A model generated the notes under the pieces. That model had not been told where the DNA came from and did no database searches. It saw only the letters and a program-made list of their open reading frames with translations. Positions 39,632 to 46,271 of a stretch of DNA of 46,271 bases are shown here, piece by piece (the stretch's first letter is position 1; each line of letters opens with the position of its first letter). The DNA lies in the NCBI GenBank assembly GCA_009885695.1, contig VFKE01000019.1:1-46271 (forward strand). Direction: 5' to 3'. The DNA is from Verrucomicrobiota bacterium. GTDB taxonomy: Bacteria > Verrucomicrobiota > Verrucomicrobiia > Verrucomicrobiales > Verrucomicrobiaceae. Position numbers and translations under genes: made by a program.

Positions 39632-40122
39632 TCTGCCCTCCCGGCCAGAGGCCCGTGTTACCCGCTGACAAGCACGCGCAACGCGCGTTCTTTGGCAACC
39701 CTAATGTTAGAGCGGATTTATTAATTTCGTGAGCGCGGAAAATATGGCTATCCACTCGGCTCACGGATAAACTTGCAGCACTTTCGCTTCGCGTCTGCAT
39801 ACACGAGACGCGGCTTCGTCTTTTTTGAAAATGCTCAGGCATCAGTCGAGTAATGCACCGTGGGCAACAGTTGTTGGGCACTGCCATGCCGCAAGAGGGC
39901 ATCTTTCAAGCGGAGCCTTTCCCGCTGTGCCAAACGCGGAAAGAATAAGCCCGCGGTCCAGGTTACCAGCGTCTATCGGTGCGCAGCACTCAATCTGACA
40001 CTGTTGCGCTCAAGTTATGCTTCGATGATCCCCTCGAAGCCTGCCATGAGTTCCGGTTGTGGAAGTGATAGGATGGAGGTTTGTGAGCAGGCTTCCAACG
40101 GCGCTGCCTGTGAACCCAGTGT
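39632..40122. other. Intergenic region without a recognisable gene
   Basis: No gene is seen. A hairpin CGCGTCT...AGACGCG (about 39787-39812) is followed by GCTTCGTC and six T residues; it could be a weak terminator for the TIGR04073 gene, although the T-run is 8 bases away from the stem. Fragments such as TTCGTGAGCGCGG (near 39728) resemble decayed REP units of the GTAGCCGC family. Confidence 0.45.
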
Positions 40123-41463
40123 TCACTTCCCAACGCAGTACAACTTGTCCTGTGTGCGGATGTAGAGGTTGCCGTTGGCGATGGCAATGCTGCTGCGCAC
40201 GCTGCCGTCAGTGCCCTGGGCCTTGCTGCCGTCACCCATGTCCACACTGTGAAGCAATTCGAACTTTGCTGGATCTGATTTTACGACAAACACTTCGCCC
40301 CAAAAATTGGTCATGTAAATCTTGCCGTCCGCACCGGTTGGCGAGGCTTCGATCTTCGCCTTGCTCCCGAGGTCGCCGGTCCAGTGAACCGTGCCGGTCT
40401 TCGGATCAACGCAACTCAGTGTCGCCCTGCGGTTGCTGTCGAGGACGTAAAACTTTCCTCCATAAAACAACGGCGACGTGACGTCGCTGGTCACCATTTT
40501 TGGATCTGACGTCCACGCGAGGTCACTGTCACTGAGGTTGCCACTGCCGCCGAGCTTCACGCCGAAAACCGGACGATTCTTCGGCGCACACACCAGGGCG
40601 ATGCCATCTCCGGCAACAGGTGAAGGAACGAGACGGAGAGCCTTGTTCCGATCATCATTCCAGTGGCCCCAACGCCACAGTTCCCTGCCCGTCTCGGGAT
40701 CGTGCCCGGTGATCGCGTCACCACCGGTGATAAGCATCTGGCGCCGGCCTTTCACGGCGGTGAAGACGGGAGTCGAGAACGCCTCGCGCGTTTCCATTTC
40801 AGCATCGCTGGGCCGCACATGTTTCCAAAGATCTTTTCCGGTCGCGGGATCGAGCGCGAGGATGTAGGAATCGTTGGGTGAGTTCGGCGAACCTTTCATG
40901 ACGCCTTGGAACTCGAAATATTCGTTGCGCTGAAGCACCTGAATATACAGTTTGCCACCGTCCAATACGGGGCTGCTGGAGTAAGTCCATTGCGTGCCGA
41001 AGTTTCCGTGCGTCTTCGTGATGCTGCGCGACCAGATTTCTTTTCCGCTAAAATCAAAACACGTCATGTCGCCTGTGGCGAAGAGAAACCAGACGTGATT
41101 GCCATCGGTGACAGGTGAGGGCGATGCCAGATTGCTCGCCTTATCCCAGCGCGTGCCGCTGGCGAGAGCCTTGCGCCAGCGCTCCTTGCCGGTATTGGCG
41201 TCGAGGCAGATACCATAATATTTTTCCTCACTCACGACCGGAGCGGTGACAAATACGCTGTCTCCCCATACGACGGGAACGGAGGCTGCGAGGCCGGGCA
41301 GCGAGGCGGCCCACTTCACATTCTCGGTCTTTGAGAATTTCTCAGGAAGGTTTTTCTCATCACTGGATCCATCCTGGTTTGGACCACGCCATTGCGGCCA
41401 GTTGGCGGCGGAGCCGGAGGCGGCGGAGATGAAAGTGAGTGTAAAGATCAGGAGGTACTGCAT
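40123..41463 (-). CDS. Exported PQQ-like beta-propeller protein
   Basis: A 446-aa protein with a signal peptide (LLIFTLTFISAASGSAAN) followed by NWPQWRGPNQDGSSDEKNLP, the usual opening of PQQ_2-type propellers common in PVC bacteria. Blade motifs recur through the chain: CLDANTGKERWRKAL near 84-98, CFDFSGKEIWSRSI, ALDPATGKDLWKHV near 203-216, GHDPETGRELWRWG near 252-265 and CVDPKTGTVHWTGDL near 350-364, ending in LYIRTQDKLYCVGK. No PQQ-dehydrogenase catalytic residues are apparent, so it is likely a BamB-like scaffold or binding propeller in the periplasm. It forms a minus-strand pair with the gene at 41605, 141 bases upstream. Confidence 0.9.
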   Translation of the reverse strand: MQYLLIFTLTFISAASGSAANWPQWRGPNQDGSSDEKNLPEKFSKTENVKWAASLPGLAASVPVVWGDSVFVTAPVVSEEKYYGICLDANTGKERWRKALASGTRWDKASNLASPSPVTDGNHVWFLFATGDMTCFDFSGKEIWSRSITKTHGNFGTQWTYSSSPVLDGGKLYIQVLQRNEYFEFQGVMKGSPNSPNDSYILALDPATGKDLWKHVRPSDAEMETREAFSTPVFTAVKGRRQMLITGGDAITGHDPETGRELWRWGHWNDDRNKALRLVPSPVAGDGIALVCAPKNRPVFGVKLGGSGNLSDSDLAWTSDPKMVTSDVTSPLFYGGKFYVLDSNRRATLSCVDPKTGTVHWTGDLGSKAKIEASPTGADGKIYMTNFWGEVFVVKSDPAKFELLHSVDMGDGSKAQGTDGSVRSSIAIANGNLYIRTQDKLYCVGK

Positions 41464-41604
41464 GGCAGGTTTCAGGTTTCAGTTCGTTGGTGCGTCGTGA
41501 CGTCAGCAGGCCAACCTTAAACAATGAGCTATTGTTGAAAACGGCAGGATGATGTTCATTCATTGCATGATGCGTCGACAGAGGCAACCCGATAACTCAC
41601 TGAT

Positions 41605-42639
41605 TCAGTGATTTCCCTCCTCATTCGGCGAAGACCGATTGATGTAAATTCCGTCGAACCAGCCGTGCCCCGCATGACGCTCCGCATGCTGGCTCTCCAC
41701 GACTAAAAAATGTCCTATGCGCCGGAAATGCAGGCGCGCCGGCTGCTCACCATCTTTGTAACGGGTGTTCTGTTCCGTGAACTCGCCGGTCGAGGTGCCG
41801 TCATTGGCAATCTTGATCGTGTTCGCCGGCACACCACCTTCGATCATCCCGCTCATCCCCTCCCCGCCCCTGCTGGCGTTGATCGTGAACCACGCATCAC
41901 CGTTGCTCACCATAATAATTTCCATCGTCCCGCCAAATCCGTCTGCAAATTTACCTTCCCAACCGGACTTCAATCCCTTCGGAATTTCTTCGCTGATGAA
42001 ATTGATCGCAGCTGCGGCCAGCTCGGAGCGTTGCCTCCAATGCGTCGCCATCTGACCCACAGGTTCAGAGGCAGCTGGCCCCGAAATTTCAGCGGCGGAT
42101 TTCGGGCCAGTCAGAGCGCTCAACCGATCGCGCAAGGCGGGCCAGGCTTTCTTCCACTCTGCATAAGCGGGCTTGTCTGCGGCAGGTGCCTTGCGTGAAG
42201 CCAGTTTAATGGCCTCATCGAGCTTCTTCTCAACGGCGGCGTATTCCTTCTTCGCGAGCTGAGCGATTTTCTCGTCAGTAATGAGACGGTAAACCCCGGA
42301 CAGACCGTCATCCTGAACTCCGGTCTGGCCCGGCTTGAGTTTCACCGTGAGTTTGGTCGCGCTTTCTTTGGCCAGATAAACCGGACCCGCGGGTTCGTCT
42401 TCCCCCGCCTTTAGCGAAAATTCAATGCCCTTCGGAGTTTGCTGGCCTGTGCCAGACCAGTTCCAGTAGGAACCCGGCTCGCCCGCATTGCGGAGCGATA
42501 GCCTGACTTTTCCTCCATCAAGTACCTCTACCGTCATGAAACGGTTACCGGCCTCGTTGAGGAAGGTGAGTGGTGGTGCGGCCGAAATACCCTGAGCCGA
42601 CAAAATCGCCACCAGCAAGACCACTTGGAATTTTGTCAT
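41605..42639 (-). CDS. Exported protein of unknown function (344 aa)
   Basis: Signal peptide FQVVLLVAILSAQGISA (residues 4-20). The mature part has an N-terminal beta-rich segment (NRFMTVEVLDGGKVRLSLRN, GVYRLITDEKIAQLAKKEYA), a charged helical middle (AAVEKKLDEAIKLASRKAPA) and a C-terminal beta-rich domain (GTMEIIMVSNGDAWFTINAS, GHFLVVESQHAERHAGHGWF). The C-terminal domain has the look of a lipocalin-like or 'evaluates bound ligand' barrel, but I do not recognise a family. Same strand as the PQQ-propeller gene. Starts at ATG 42639. Confidence 0.75.
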   Translation of the reverse strand: MTKFQVVLLVAILSAQGISAAPPLTFLNEAGNRFMTVEVLDGGKVRLSLRNAGEPGSYWNWSGTGQQTPKGIEFSLKAGEDEPAGPVYLAKESATKLTVKLKPGQTGVQDDGLSGVYRLITDEKIAQLAKKEYAAVEKKLDEAIKLASRKAPAADKPAYAEWKKAWPALRDRLSALTGPKSAAEISGPAASEPVGQMATHWRQRSELAAAAINFISEEIPKGLKSGWEGKFADGFGGTMEIIMVSNGDAWFTINASRGGEGMSGMIEGGVPANTIKIANDGTSTGEFTEQNTRYKDGEQPARLHFRRIGHFLVVESQHAERHAGHGWFDGIYINRSSPNEEGNH

Positions 42640-42705
42640 CGTGAGACAAATTCTAGCGACGGAGTGTTCGCTGTCACGGGCAATTATGAGGCTGCCAAAG
42701 GCGTA

Positions 42706-42778
42706 GTGGGCAGCCAGCCCACTGGTTTGCTTCGCCAGTTTGTGACGAATTTATCAAGCTCGGTGGGCTGGCTGCCCA
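42706..42778. repeat. REP-like double hairpin (GGCAGCC family)
   Basis: GTGGGCAGCCAGCCCAC (42706-42722) recurs in inverted orientation at 42763-42778 (16 bases exact) with a 40-base centre. Each arm is itself a hairpin (GTGGGC-AGCCA-GCCCAC). The layout parallels the palindrome at 37705-37765, which shares GTGG and GGCAGCC. It lies between divergent genes. Of the rest of the gap 42640-42949, bases 42845-42945 are strikingly AT-rich. Confidence 0.8.
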
Positions 42779-42844
42779 GACACTGTCTGCATTCAACAGA
42801 CTCTCAAGCACGGATTTTTGGCATCAAGCGGCCAAAAGTCAGCG

Positions 42845-42945
42845 CCATTTTTTTCAAATTACACCATTTTAGTATTGTATTTATGAATAATATTGATATA
42901 TTTATAACGTCGTGTTTTTTATTTAAATTCTCACATCTACAAATC
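42845..42945 (+). promoter_or_regulatory. AT-rich upstream region of the 168-aa gene
   Basis: About 100 bases of strongly AT-rich DNA (for example TATTGTATTTATGAATAATA, then TTGATATATTTATAAC) stand out against the GC-rich background and end just before the ATG at 42950. Several TATAAT-like hexamers are possible (TATAAC at 42901-42906 region), so a single promoter cannot be chosen. It may be a strong promoter, an UP-element, or a binding site for a nucleoid protein. Confidence 0.4.
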
Positions 42946-42949
42946 AGCC

Positions 42950-43456
42950 ATGAAAACACTCACCTCTACCCACTGGCCGGAAGTTCTCCAGGCATTTCGT
43001 GTTTGTGGCCACGGTCGCATCCAAGCACGAAAAGCGACGCAAAGTTTCGGCTTTCAGATCCGGGCGCGCGATGTGGTGCCGCATCCTGCTTTGATCTTCG
43101 GGCTGGCTCAAGTCCACAGCCCAGGACCACTGGCAAGGTTCACAGTGCGCTTTGATCTGGAATCCGGTGAAGTCTGGGACGCGGCGAATGATTGCGGGCT
43201 GCTAGGTCATCTCTCCACTGCGAACTGGCCCTCCCGAGACGAGGAGCATCCTCTGGTGCTGCGTTGGGAAATCGAGCGCAACGGCTCCGCGCTCATTCCC
43301 CGGCTCCATGTCGGGGACCAGGAAATTCTCTATCCATCGCAGCATTTTCCCAATGAAGCACCCTTCGTGGCCTTTACTGGACATGATCTCGATGACGTGG
43401 ATCGCAGCGCCATCTTCGCGCCCGGCTATGTCTGGTGCCAGGATCGCATCCGCTGA
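42950..43456 (+). CDS. Protein of unknown function (168 aa)
   Basis: A soluble protein without signal peptide or membrane segment, starting at ATG 42950 (MKTLTSTHWPEVLQAFRVCG). The composition suggests a beta-sandwich or mixed fold: IQARKATQSFGFQIRARDVV, then PGPLARFTVRFDLESGEVWD near 58-77, HPLVLRWEIERNGSALIPRL near 99-118 and PFVAFTGHDLDDVDRSAIFA. I do not recognise a family. It is preceded by an AT-rich region and followed, 59 bases later, by uxaC on the same strand; co-transcription is possible but unsupported. Confidence 0.68.
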   Translation: MKTLTSTHWPEVLQAFRVCGHGRIQARKATQSFGFQIRARDVVPHPALIFGLAQVHSPGPLARFTVRFDLESGEVWDAANDCGLLGHLSTANWPSRDEEHPLVLRWEIERNGSALIPRLHVGDQEILYPSQHFPNEAPFVAFTGHDLDDVDRSAIFAPGYVWCQDRIR

Positions 43457-43515
43457 ACCAGTCTGTGGAAAATTGCCGTTTGTGAATCGACCGCAACTGC
43501 GCAAGTGATGTGCCG

Positions 43516-44937
43516 ATGCCATTTATCCACGACGACTTCCTTCTAACGACCAAAGCCGCCCGCCGTCTCTACCACGACTTCGCGGAGCGCGAGCCCATCT
43601 ACGACTACCACACGCATCTGCCGGTGGACGAGATCGCGCGCGACCAGCGTTACGAAAGCATCGCGCATGTCTGGCTGAGCGGCGATCATTACAAATGGCG
43701 CGCCCTCCGCGCCAACGGCGTGCCGGAATCCCACGTCACCGGCAGCGCGCCTTGGAAGGAAAAGTTTCTCGCTTGGGCCAAGACCGTGCCTCAAACCCTG
43801 CGCAATCCGCTCTATCACTGGACCGCGCTGGAATTAAAATGTTTCTTCGGCATCGATGAACTCCTCAGCGAGAAGACCGCCGAAAATATCTGGGCGCGTT
43901 GCAACGAACAACTCGCCACGCCCGAGTTCACCTGTCGCCAGTTGCTGACGCGCTCCAACGTGCGCGTCGTCTGCTCCACGGATGATCCGACCGACACGTT
44001 AGAACATCACGCCGCCGTCGCCAAGCTCACCGGCTTCAGCACCAAAGTGTATCCCACCTTCCGCCCCGATGCCGGAATGCGTCTCGAAGACTTGTCTGCC
44101 TGGAATCAATGGACGAACAAACTCGCTTCCGTGAGCGGCGAATCTTGCGCCTCCTTCAGCTCCTTCCTCGCCGGCTTGCGTCAGCGGCACGATCACTTCC
44201 ACGCCCACGGCGGCCGCCTCTCCGACCACGGCCTCACCGCGATGGATACCGAGACCGCGACCGAGAGCGAAGCCAAAAACATCTTCGACAAAGCGCGCGC
44301 GAAACAAGCCGTCACCGGTGCCGACATCGCCCGCTTCCGCAGTTATCTCATGCTCTACTTTGGCCAGCTCGATGCAGAGAAAGGCTGGACGAAGCAACTG
44401 CACCTCGGCGCATTGCGGAACACCAACACCCGCATGTTTGAAAAGCTCGGCCGGGACATCGGTTGCGATTCCATGGACGATCCGGCCCAAGCCGCTGGAT
44501 TGAAATTCTACCTCGATACACTTGAGACACGCGGTCATTTGCCGAAGACCGTGCTTTATAACAACAATCCGAAGGACAACCACGTCCTCGCCACCATGAT
44601 CGGCAATTATCAAAGCAACGAGCAAGGCATCGCCGGCCGCCTCCAGTTTGGCTCCGGCTGGTGGTTCCTCGATTCGCTTGAAGGCATGGAATCGCAGATC
44701 AACACCCTCAGCTCCATCGGCCTGCTCAGCAAATTCGTCGGCATGCTGACCGACTCCCGAAGTTTCCTCTCGCCTCCCCGCCACGAATATTTTCGCCGCA
44801 TCCTCTGCAACCTCATCGGCCGGGACATGGAAAACGGACTCGTGCCCGACGACTTCGATTTGGTCGGCAGCATGGTCAAGCGCATCTGCTACGCCAATGC
44901 GCACGAGTATTTCGGGATGGATGTGGCTGCAGCCTAA
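43516..44937 (+). CDS. uxaC: Glucuronate (uronate) isomerase
   Basis: A 473-aa amidohydrolase-superfamily enzyme interconverting D-glucuronate/D-fructuronate and D-galacturonate/D-tagaturonate. The ATG at 43516 gives MPFIHDDFLLTTKAARRLYH, the family start; a GTG at 43510 would add only two residues. The metal motif HxH is in YDYHTHLPVDEIARD near 30-44. Other family stretches are RSNVRVVCSTDDPTDTLEHH near 152-171, LGALRNTNTRMFEKLGRDIG near 296-315, GSGWWFLDSLEGMESQINTL near 377-396 and FVGMLTDSRSFLSPPRHEYF near 406-425. No other uronate catabolism genes are in view, so it probably stands alone here. Confidence 0.96.
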   Translation: MPFIHDDFLLTTKAARRLYHDFAEREPIYDYHTHLPVDEIARDQRYESIAHVWLSGDHYKWRALRANGVPESHVTGSAPWKEKFLAWAKTVPQTLRNPLYHWTALELKCFFGIDELLSEKTAENIWARCNEQLATPEFTCRQLLTRSNVRVVCSTDDPTDTLEHHAAVAKLTGFSTKVYPTFRPDAGMRLEDLSAWNQWTNKLASVSGESCASFSSFLAGLRQRHDHFHAHGGRLSDHGLTAMDTETATESEAKNIFDKARAKQAVTGADIARFRSYLMLYFGQLDAEKGWTKQLHLGALRNTNTRMFEKLGRDIGCDSMDDPAQAAGLKFYLDTLETRGHLPKTVLYNNNPKDNHVLATMIGNYQSNEQGIAGRLQFGSGWWFLDSLEGMESQINTLSSIGLLSKFVGMLTDSRSFLSPPRHEYFRRILCNLIGRDMENGLVPDDFDLVGSMVKRICYANAHEYFGMDVAAA

Positions 44938-44955
44938 AGGTCATTTAAAATGATC

Positions 44956-44983
44956 GTAGCCGCGTTCGTGAGAATGCGGGAAA
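44956..44983 (+). repeat. Single REP-like unit (GTAGCCGC family), copy C
   Basis: GTAGCCGCGTTCGTGAGAAT followed by GCGGGAAA matches the unit of clusters A and B, here as one solitary forward copy between uxaC and the toxin-antitoxin pair. Confidence 0.82.
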
Positions 44984-45038
44984 TTTAACCATGTCCTTGG
45001 TGGTGATCTCAGCATAAATGTGCTAGCCTTCCTACGAT

Positions 45039-45350
45039 ATGCTTGCCCTCGAATACCCACACGTCCGCAAGACCGGTAATGAACCCGCACATCTGGAGCG
45101 ACTGCCACGCATTCGCGTTGCGCAGATTGCGGCGGATCATCTCGGCAACGGCTGGTCTGCTGAGGAAATCGTTCGGCAATATCCTGCATTAATGCCCGCC
45201 GAAGTTCACGCCGCGCTCGGCTACTACTTCGATCACCGCGTAGAAATTGACGCCGAGCTTGCTGGCGACCTCGCCGAGCTGGAAAAGACGAAAAAAGCCT
45301 CAACACTCCGGCTCCGTCTCCTTTCCACGCGCAACGGCTCGGTTGCATGA
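45039..45350 (+). CDS. DUF433 antitoxin-like protein
   Basis: A 103-aa protein of the DUF433 (VapB-type antitoxin-like) family. The pattern is clear: RLPRIRVAQIAADHLGNGWS near residues 22-41, then AEEIVRQYPALMPAEVHAAL near 42-61 and GYYFDHRVEIDAELAGDLAE. DUF433 proteins have a winged/helix-turn-helix fold and normally precede a DUF5615 PIN-like toxin, as here. Its stop overlaps the toxin start (ATGA, 45347-45350). Expected role: neutralise the toxin and repress the operon. Confidence 0.88.
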   Translation: MLALEYPHVRKTGNEPAHLERLPRIRVAQIAADHLGNGWSAEEIVRQYPALMPAEVHAALGYYFDHRVEIDAELAGDLAELEKTKKASTLRLRLLSTRNGSVA

Positions 45351-45694
45351 CGCCGATCTATCTCGACGTGCATGTGCCCGCCGCCATCACGGTTCAATTG
45401 CGGCGTCAGGGTGTGGATGTCATCACCGCACAAGAAGACGGCGGCAGCACACTCACTGATACCGAACTTCTCGAGCGCAGCACAGCGCTCGGTCGTGTGA
45501 TGTTCACCCAGGACATCCGGGTCAAGGCGCTCGCCGAACAGTGGCAGCGCGCAGGTCGCAACTTCGGTGGCCTCGTCTTCGGCCACCAGCTTCATGGCTC
45601 CGTTGGCCAATATGTACGCAATCTCTTGCTCATTGCCCAGTCTACTGACGCAGAGGAATGGATTGGGCAGGTGGAGCAGTTGCCGCTCCGATAA
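45347..45694 (+). CDS. DUF5615 PIN-like toxin
   Basis: A 115-aa PIN-like protein of the DUF5615 family. The first acidic residue is in [20 protein letters not shown] near residues 4-23, followed by [20 protein letters not shown] near 24-43 and [20 protein letters not shown] near 50-69, with the second and third Asp. Family members are presumed RNases by analogy with VapC. In most homologues the start reads F(L/A)(A/V)DENV; DVH here is a slight variation. Translationally coupled to the DUF433 gene. Confidence 0.88.
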   Translation: MTPIYLDVHVPAAITVQLRRQGVDVITAQEDGGSTLTDTELLERSTALGRVMFTQDIRVKALAEQWQRAGRNFGGLVFGHQLHGSVGQYVRNLLLIAQSTDAEEWIGQVEQLPLR

Positions 45695-45848
45695 GACGAG
45701 GGCCGCATCCAGGCCGAGTGAGGTGGATCCCATCCATTCTCGCTGAGAGCAAGAATAGAATCAGTTTTTTCATCGTCATGTTGGAATCTTAGCAGTTTTA
45801 CCAGACTTGATGCAGCATTTTGTGAACTCCCCACAGGATGTCCGAGCT

Positions 45849-46163
45849 TCAGTTTCCCACCCGAACCCGATAGTGCCCAATGATCCGATAGCCAAACAGG
45901 ATGTCCTCCTCCTTCGCACCGCCACCGATGTTATGGATGATCAAGGGCGTCCCGCTGGCAGCCTGCCGGCCGGAGACGATGCCGATGTGCGTGACGCCGC
46001 CGCCGAGATCCCACGCGACAAAATCTCCCGGCCGGTAGTCGGCAGCCGAGTCCGTCTTTGGCTGCTCATAACCGCGTCGCTTGAAGAACGTCATGGGGTT
46101 CGGCACGCGGCGGTGATCAATGTTCGTGTCAGATGACATGAAAGCGAAGGAGAAATGCTCCAT
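45849..46163 (-). pseudogene. DUF1287-type protein, N-terminally truncated
   Basis: The C-terminal part of a DUF1287 (NlpC/P60-like fold) protein is well preserved: DTNIDHRRVPNPMTFFKRRG, then DYRPGDFVAWDLGGGVTHIG and IVSGRQAASGTPLIIHNIGG, ending ILFGYRIIGHYRV. Normal members have about 180-210 residues with a signal peptide and a catalytic Cys region (GVCTDV) that should lie about 40 residues upstream. That part is missing: upstream of EHFSFAFMSSD the sequence is unrelated. An ATG at 46163 or 46139 could still give a short protein. I treat it as a remnant. Confidence 0.72.
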
Positions 46164-46212
46164 GTGAGTGCTTCGTGCGCAGGAGAGCGTGATTTGGTAG
46201 AGTGTCGGTGCC

Positions 46213-46271
46213 ATGAACACCCTAACTAAATCCACCCCTGCTGGCAACGCCGTTGTCAGCCCCAAGGCCGA
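46213..46271 (+). CDS. Possible 5' end of a gene running off the window
   Basis: An ATG at 46213 opens a frame (MNTLTKSTPAGNAVVSPKA) that is still open at the right edge. There are only 19 codons, no clear Shine-Dalgarno and no recognisable family, so it is only a possibility. Confidence 0.25.
   Translation, partial: MNTLTKSTPAGNAVVSPKA

Noticed and set aside
39787-39825. Strong terminator after the TIGR04073 gene
   Set aside because: The T-run is separated from the stem by 8 bases and the stem is 150 bases downstream of the stop; listed only as a possibility in the intergenic entry.
43999-44904. Long minus-strand open frame (301 codons) opposite uxaC
   Set aside because: It is the antisense shadow of uxaC, has no recognisable family and owes its length to high GC and codon bias.
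45721-45779. Short minus-strand frame beginning MTMKKLILFLLSAR that looks like a signal peptide start
   Set aside because: Only about 40 codons, no cleavage site or family, and it overlaps the end of the DUF5615 gene; too weak to call a gene remnant.

Overview
The window is GC-rich chromosomal DNA from a Gram-negative bacterium, most likely a member of the Verrucomicrobiota (PVC group). The placement rests on gene content: a short exported protein of the exosortase-associated TIGR04073 type, remnants of two sulfatase genes, a TIGR03943/permease pair, a type II NADH dehydrogenase fused to cyclic-nucleotide and CBS domains, and many exported TPR and PQQ-repeat proteins. The phylum call is an inference; no rRNA gene is present.

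Region 1 (1-7080) is the right end of a genomic island. It holds the C-terminal part of a DNA methyltransferase, two tightly linked unknown genes, a SIR2-like gene, a UvrD-like helicase with a RelE/ParE-like N-terminal domain, and a convergent tyrosine recombinase. The recombinase abuts the 3' half of a tRNA-Tyr gene, the expected attachment-site scar. The SIR2-like gene starts with a diverged copy of the first 22 codons of the helicase gene, as if a SIR2 module had been spliced in at the helicase start. This cassette is the best candidate in the window for an undescribed (defence) system.

Region 2 (7081-14555) carries a five-gene metal-uptake operon on the minus strand: outer-membrane barrel, solute-binding protein, ATPase, a permease fused to a complete DtxR/MntR-like repressor, and a second permease. 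A 7-4-7 dyad overlaps its predicted promoter. A Tat-exported sugar isomerase-like protein is divergent. Gene debris follows: a sulfatase tail, a LamG tail, REP-like repeats and an internally deleted IS630-type transposase.

Region 3 (15282-23940) has an envelope and respiration operon (NifM-like PPIase, NDH-2 fusion, Lgt, TraB/GumN-like protein), a tandem duplication that produced two D-Ala-D-Ala carboxypeptidase lipoproteins plus a broken copy of the PPIase 5' end, and a Ste24-type protease. Region 4 (24071-35920) has rpoN preceded by a near-consensus sigma-54 promoter, then a minus-strand block: prfB (with its programmed +1 frameshift), trmD, a coiled-coil/TPR protein, a PpiD/SurA-like chaperone, a small TPR protein and metG. 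recO is divergent from prfB. Both the metG and prfB leaders carry unusual inverted or tandem repeats.

Region 5 (36017-46271) holds a TPR protein, a permease/TIGR03943 pair with a palindromic element inside its His-rich linker, the TIGR04073 gene, a PQQ-propeller protein, two unknown genes, uxaC, a DUF433/DUF5615 toxin-antitoxin pair and a truncated DUF1287 gene. At least two families of REP-like palindromes (one beginning GTAGCCGC, one built around GGCAGCC) are scattered through the window.
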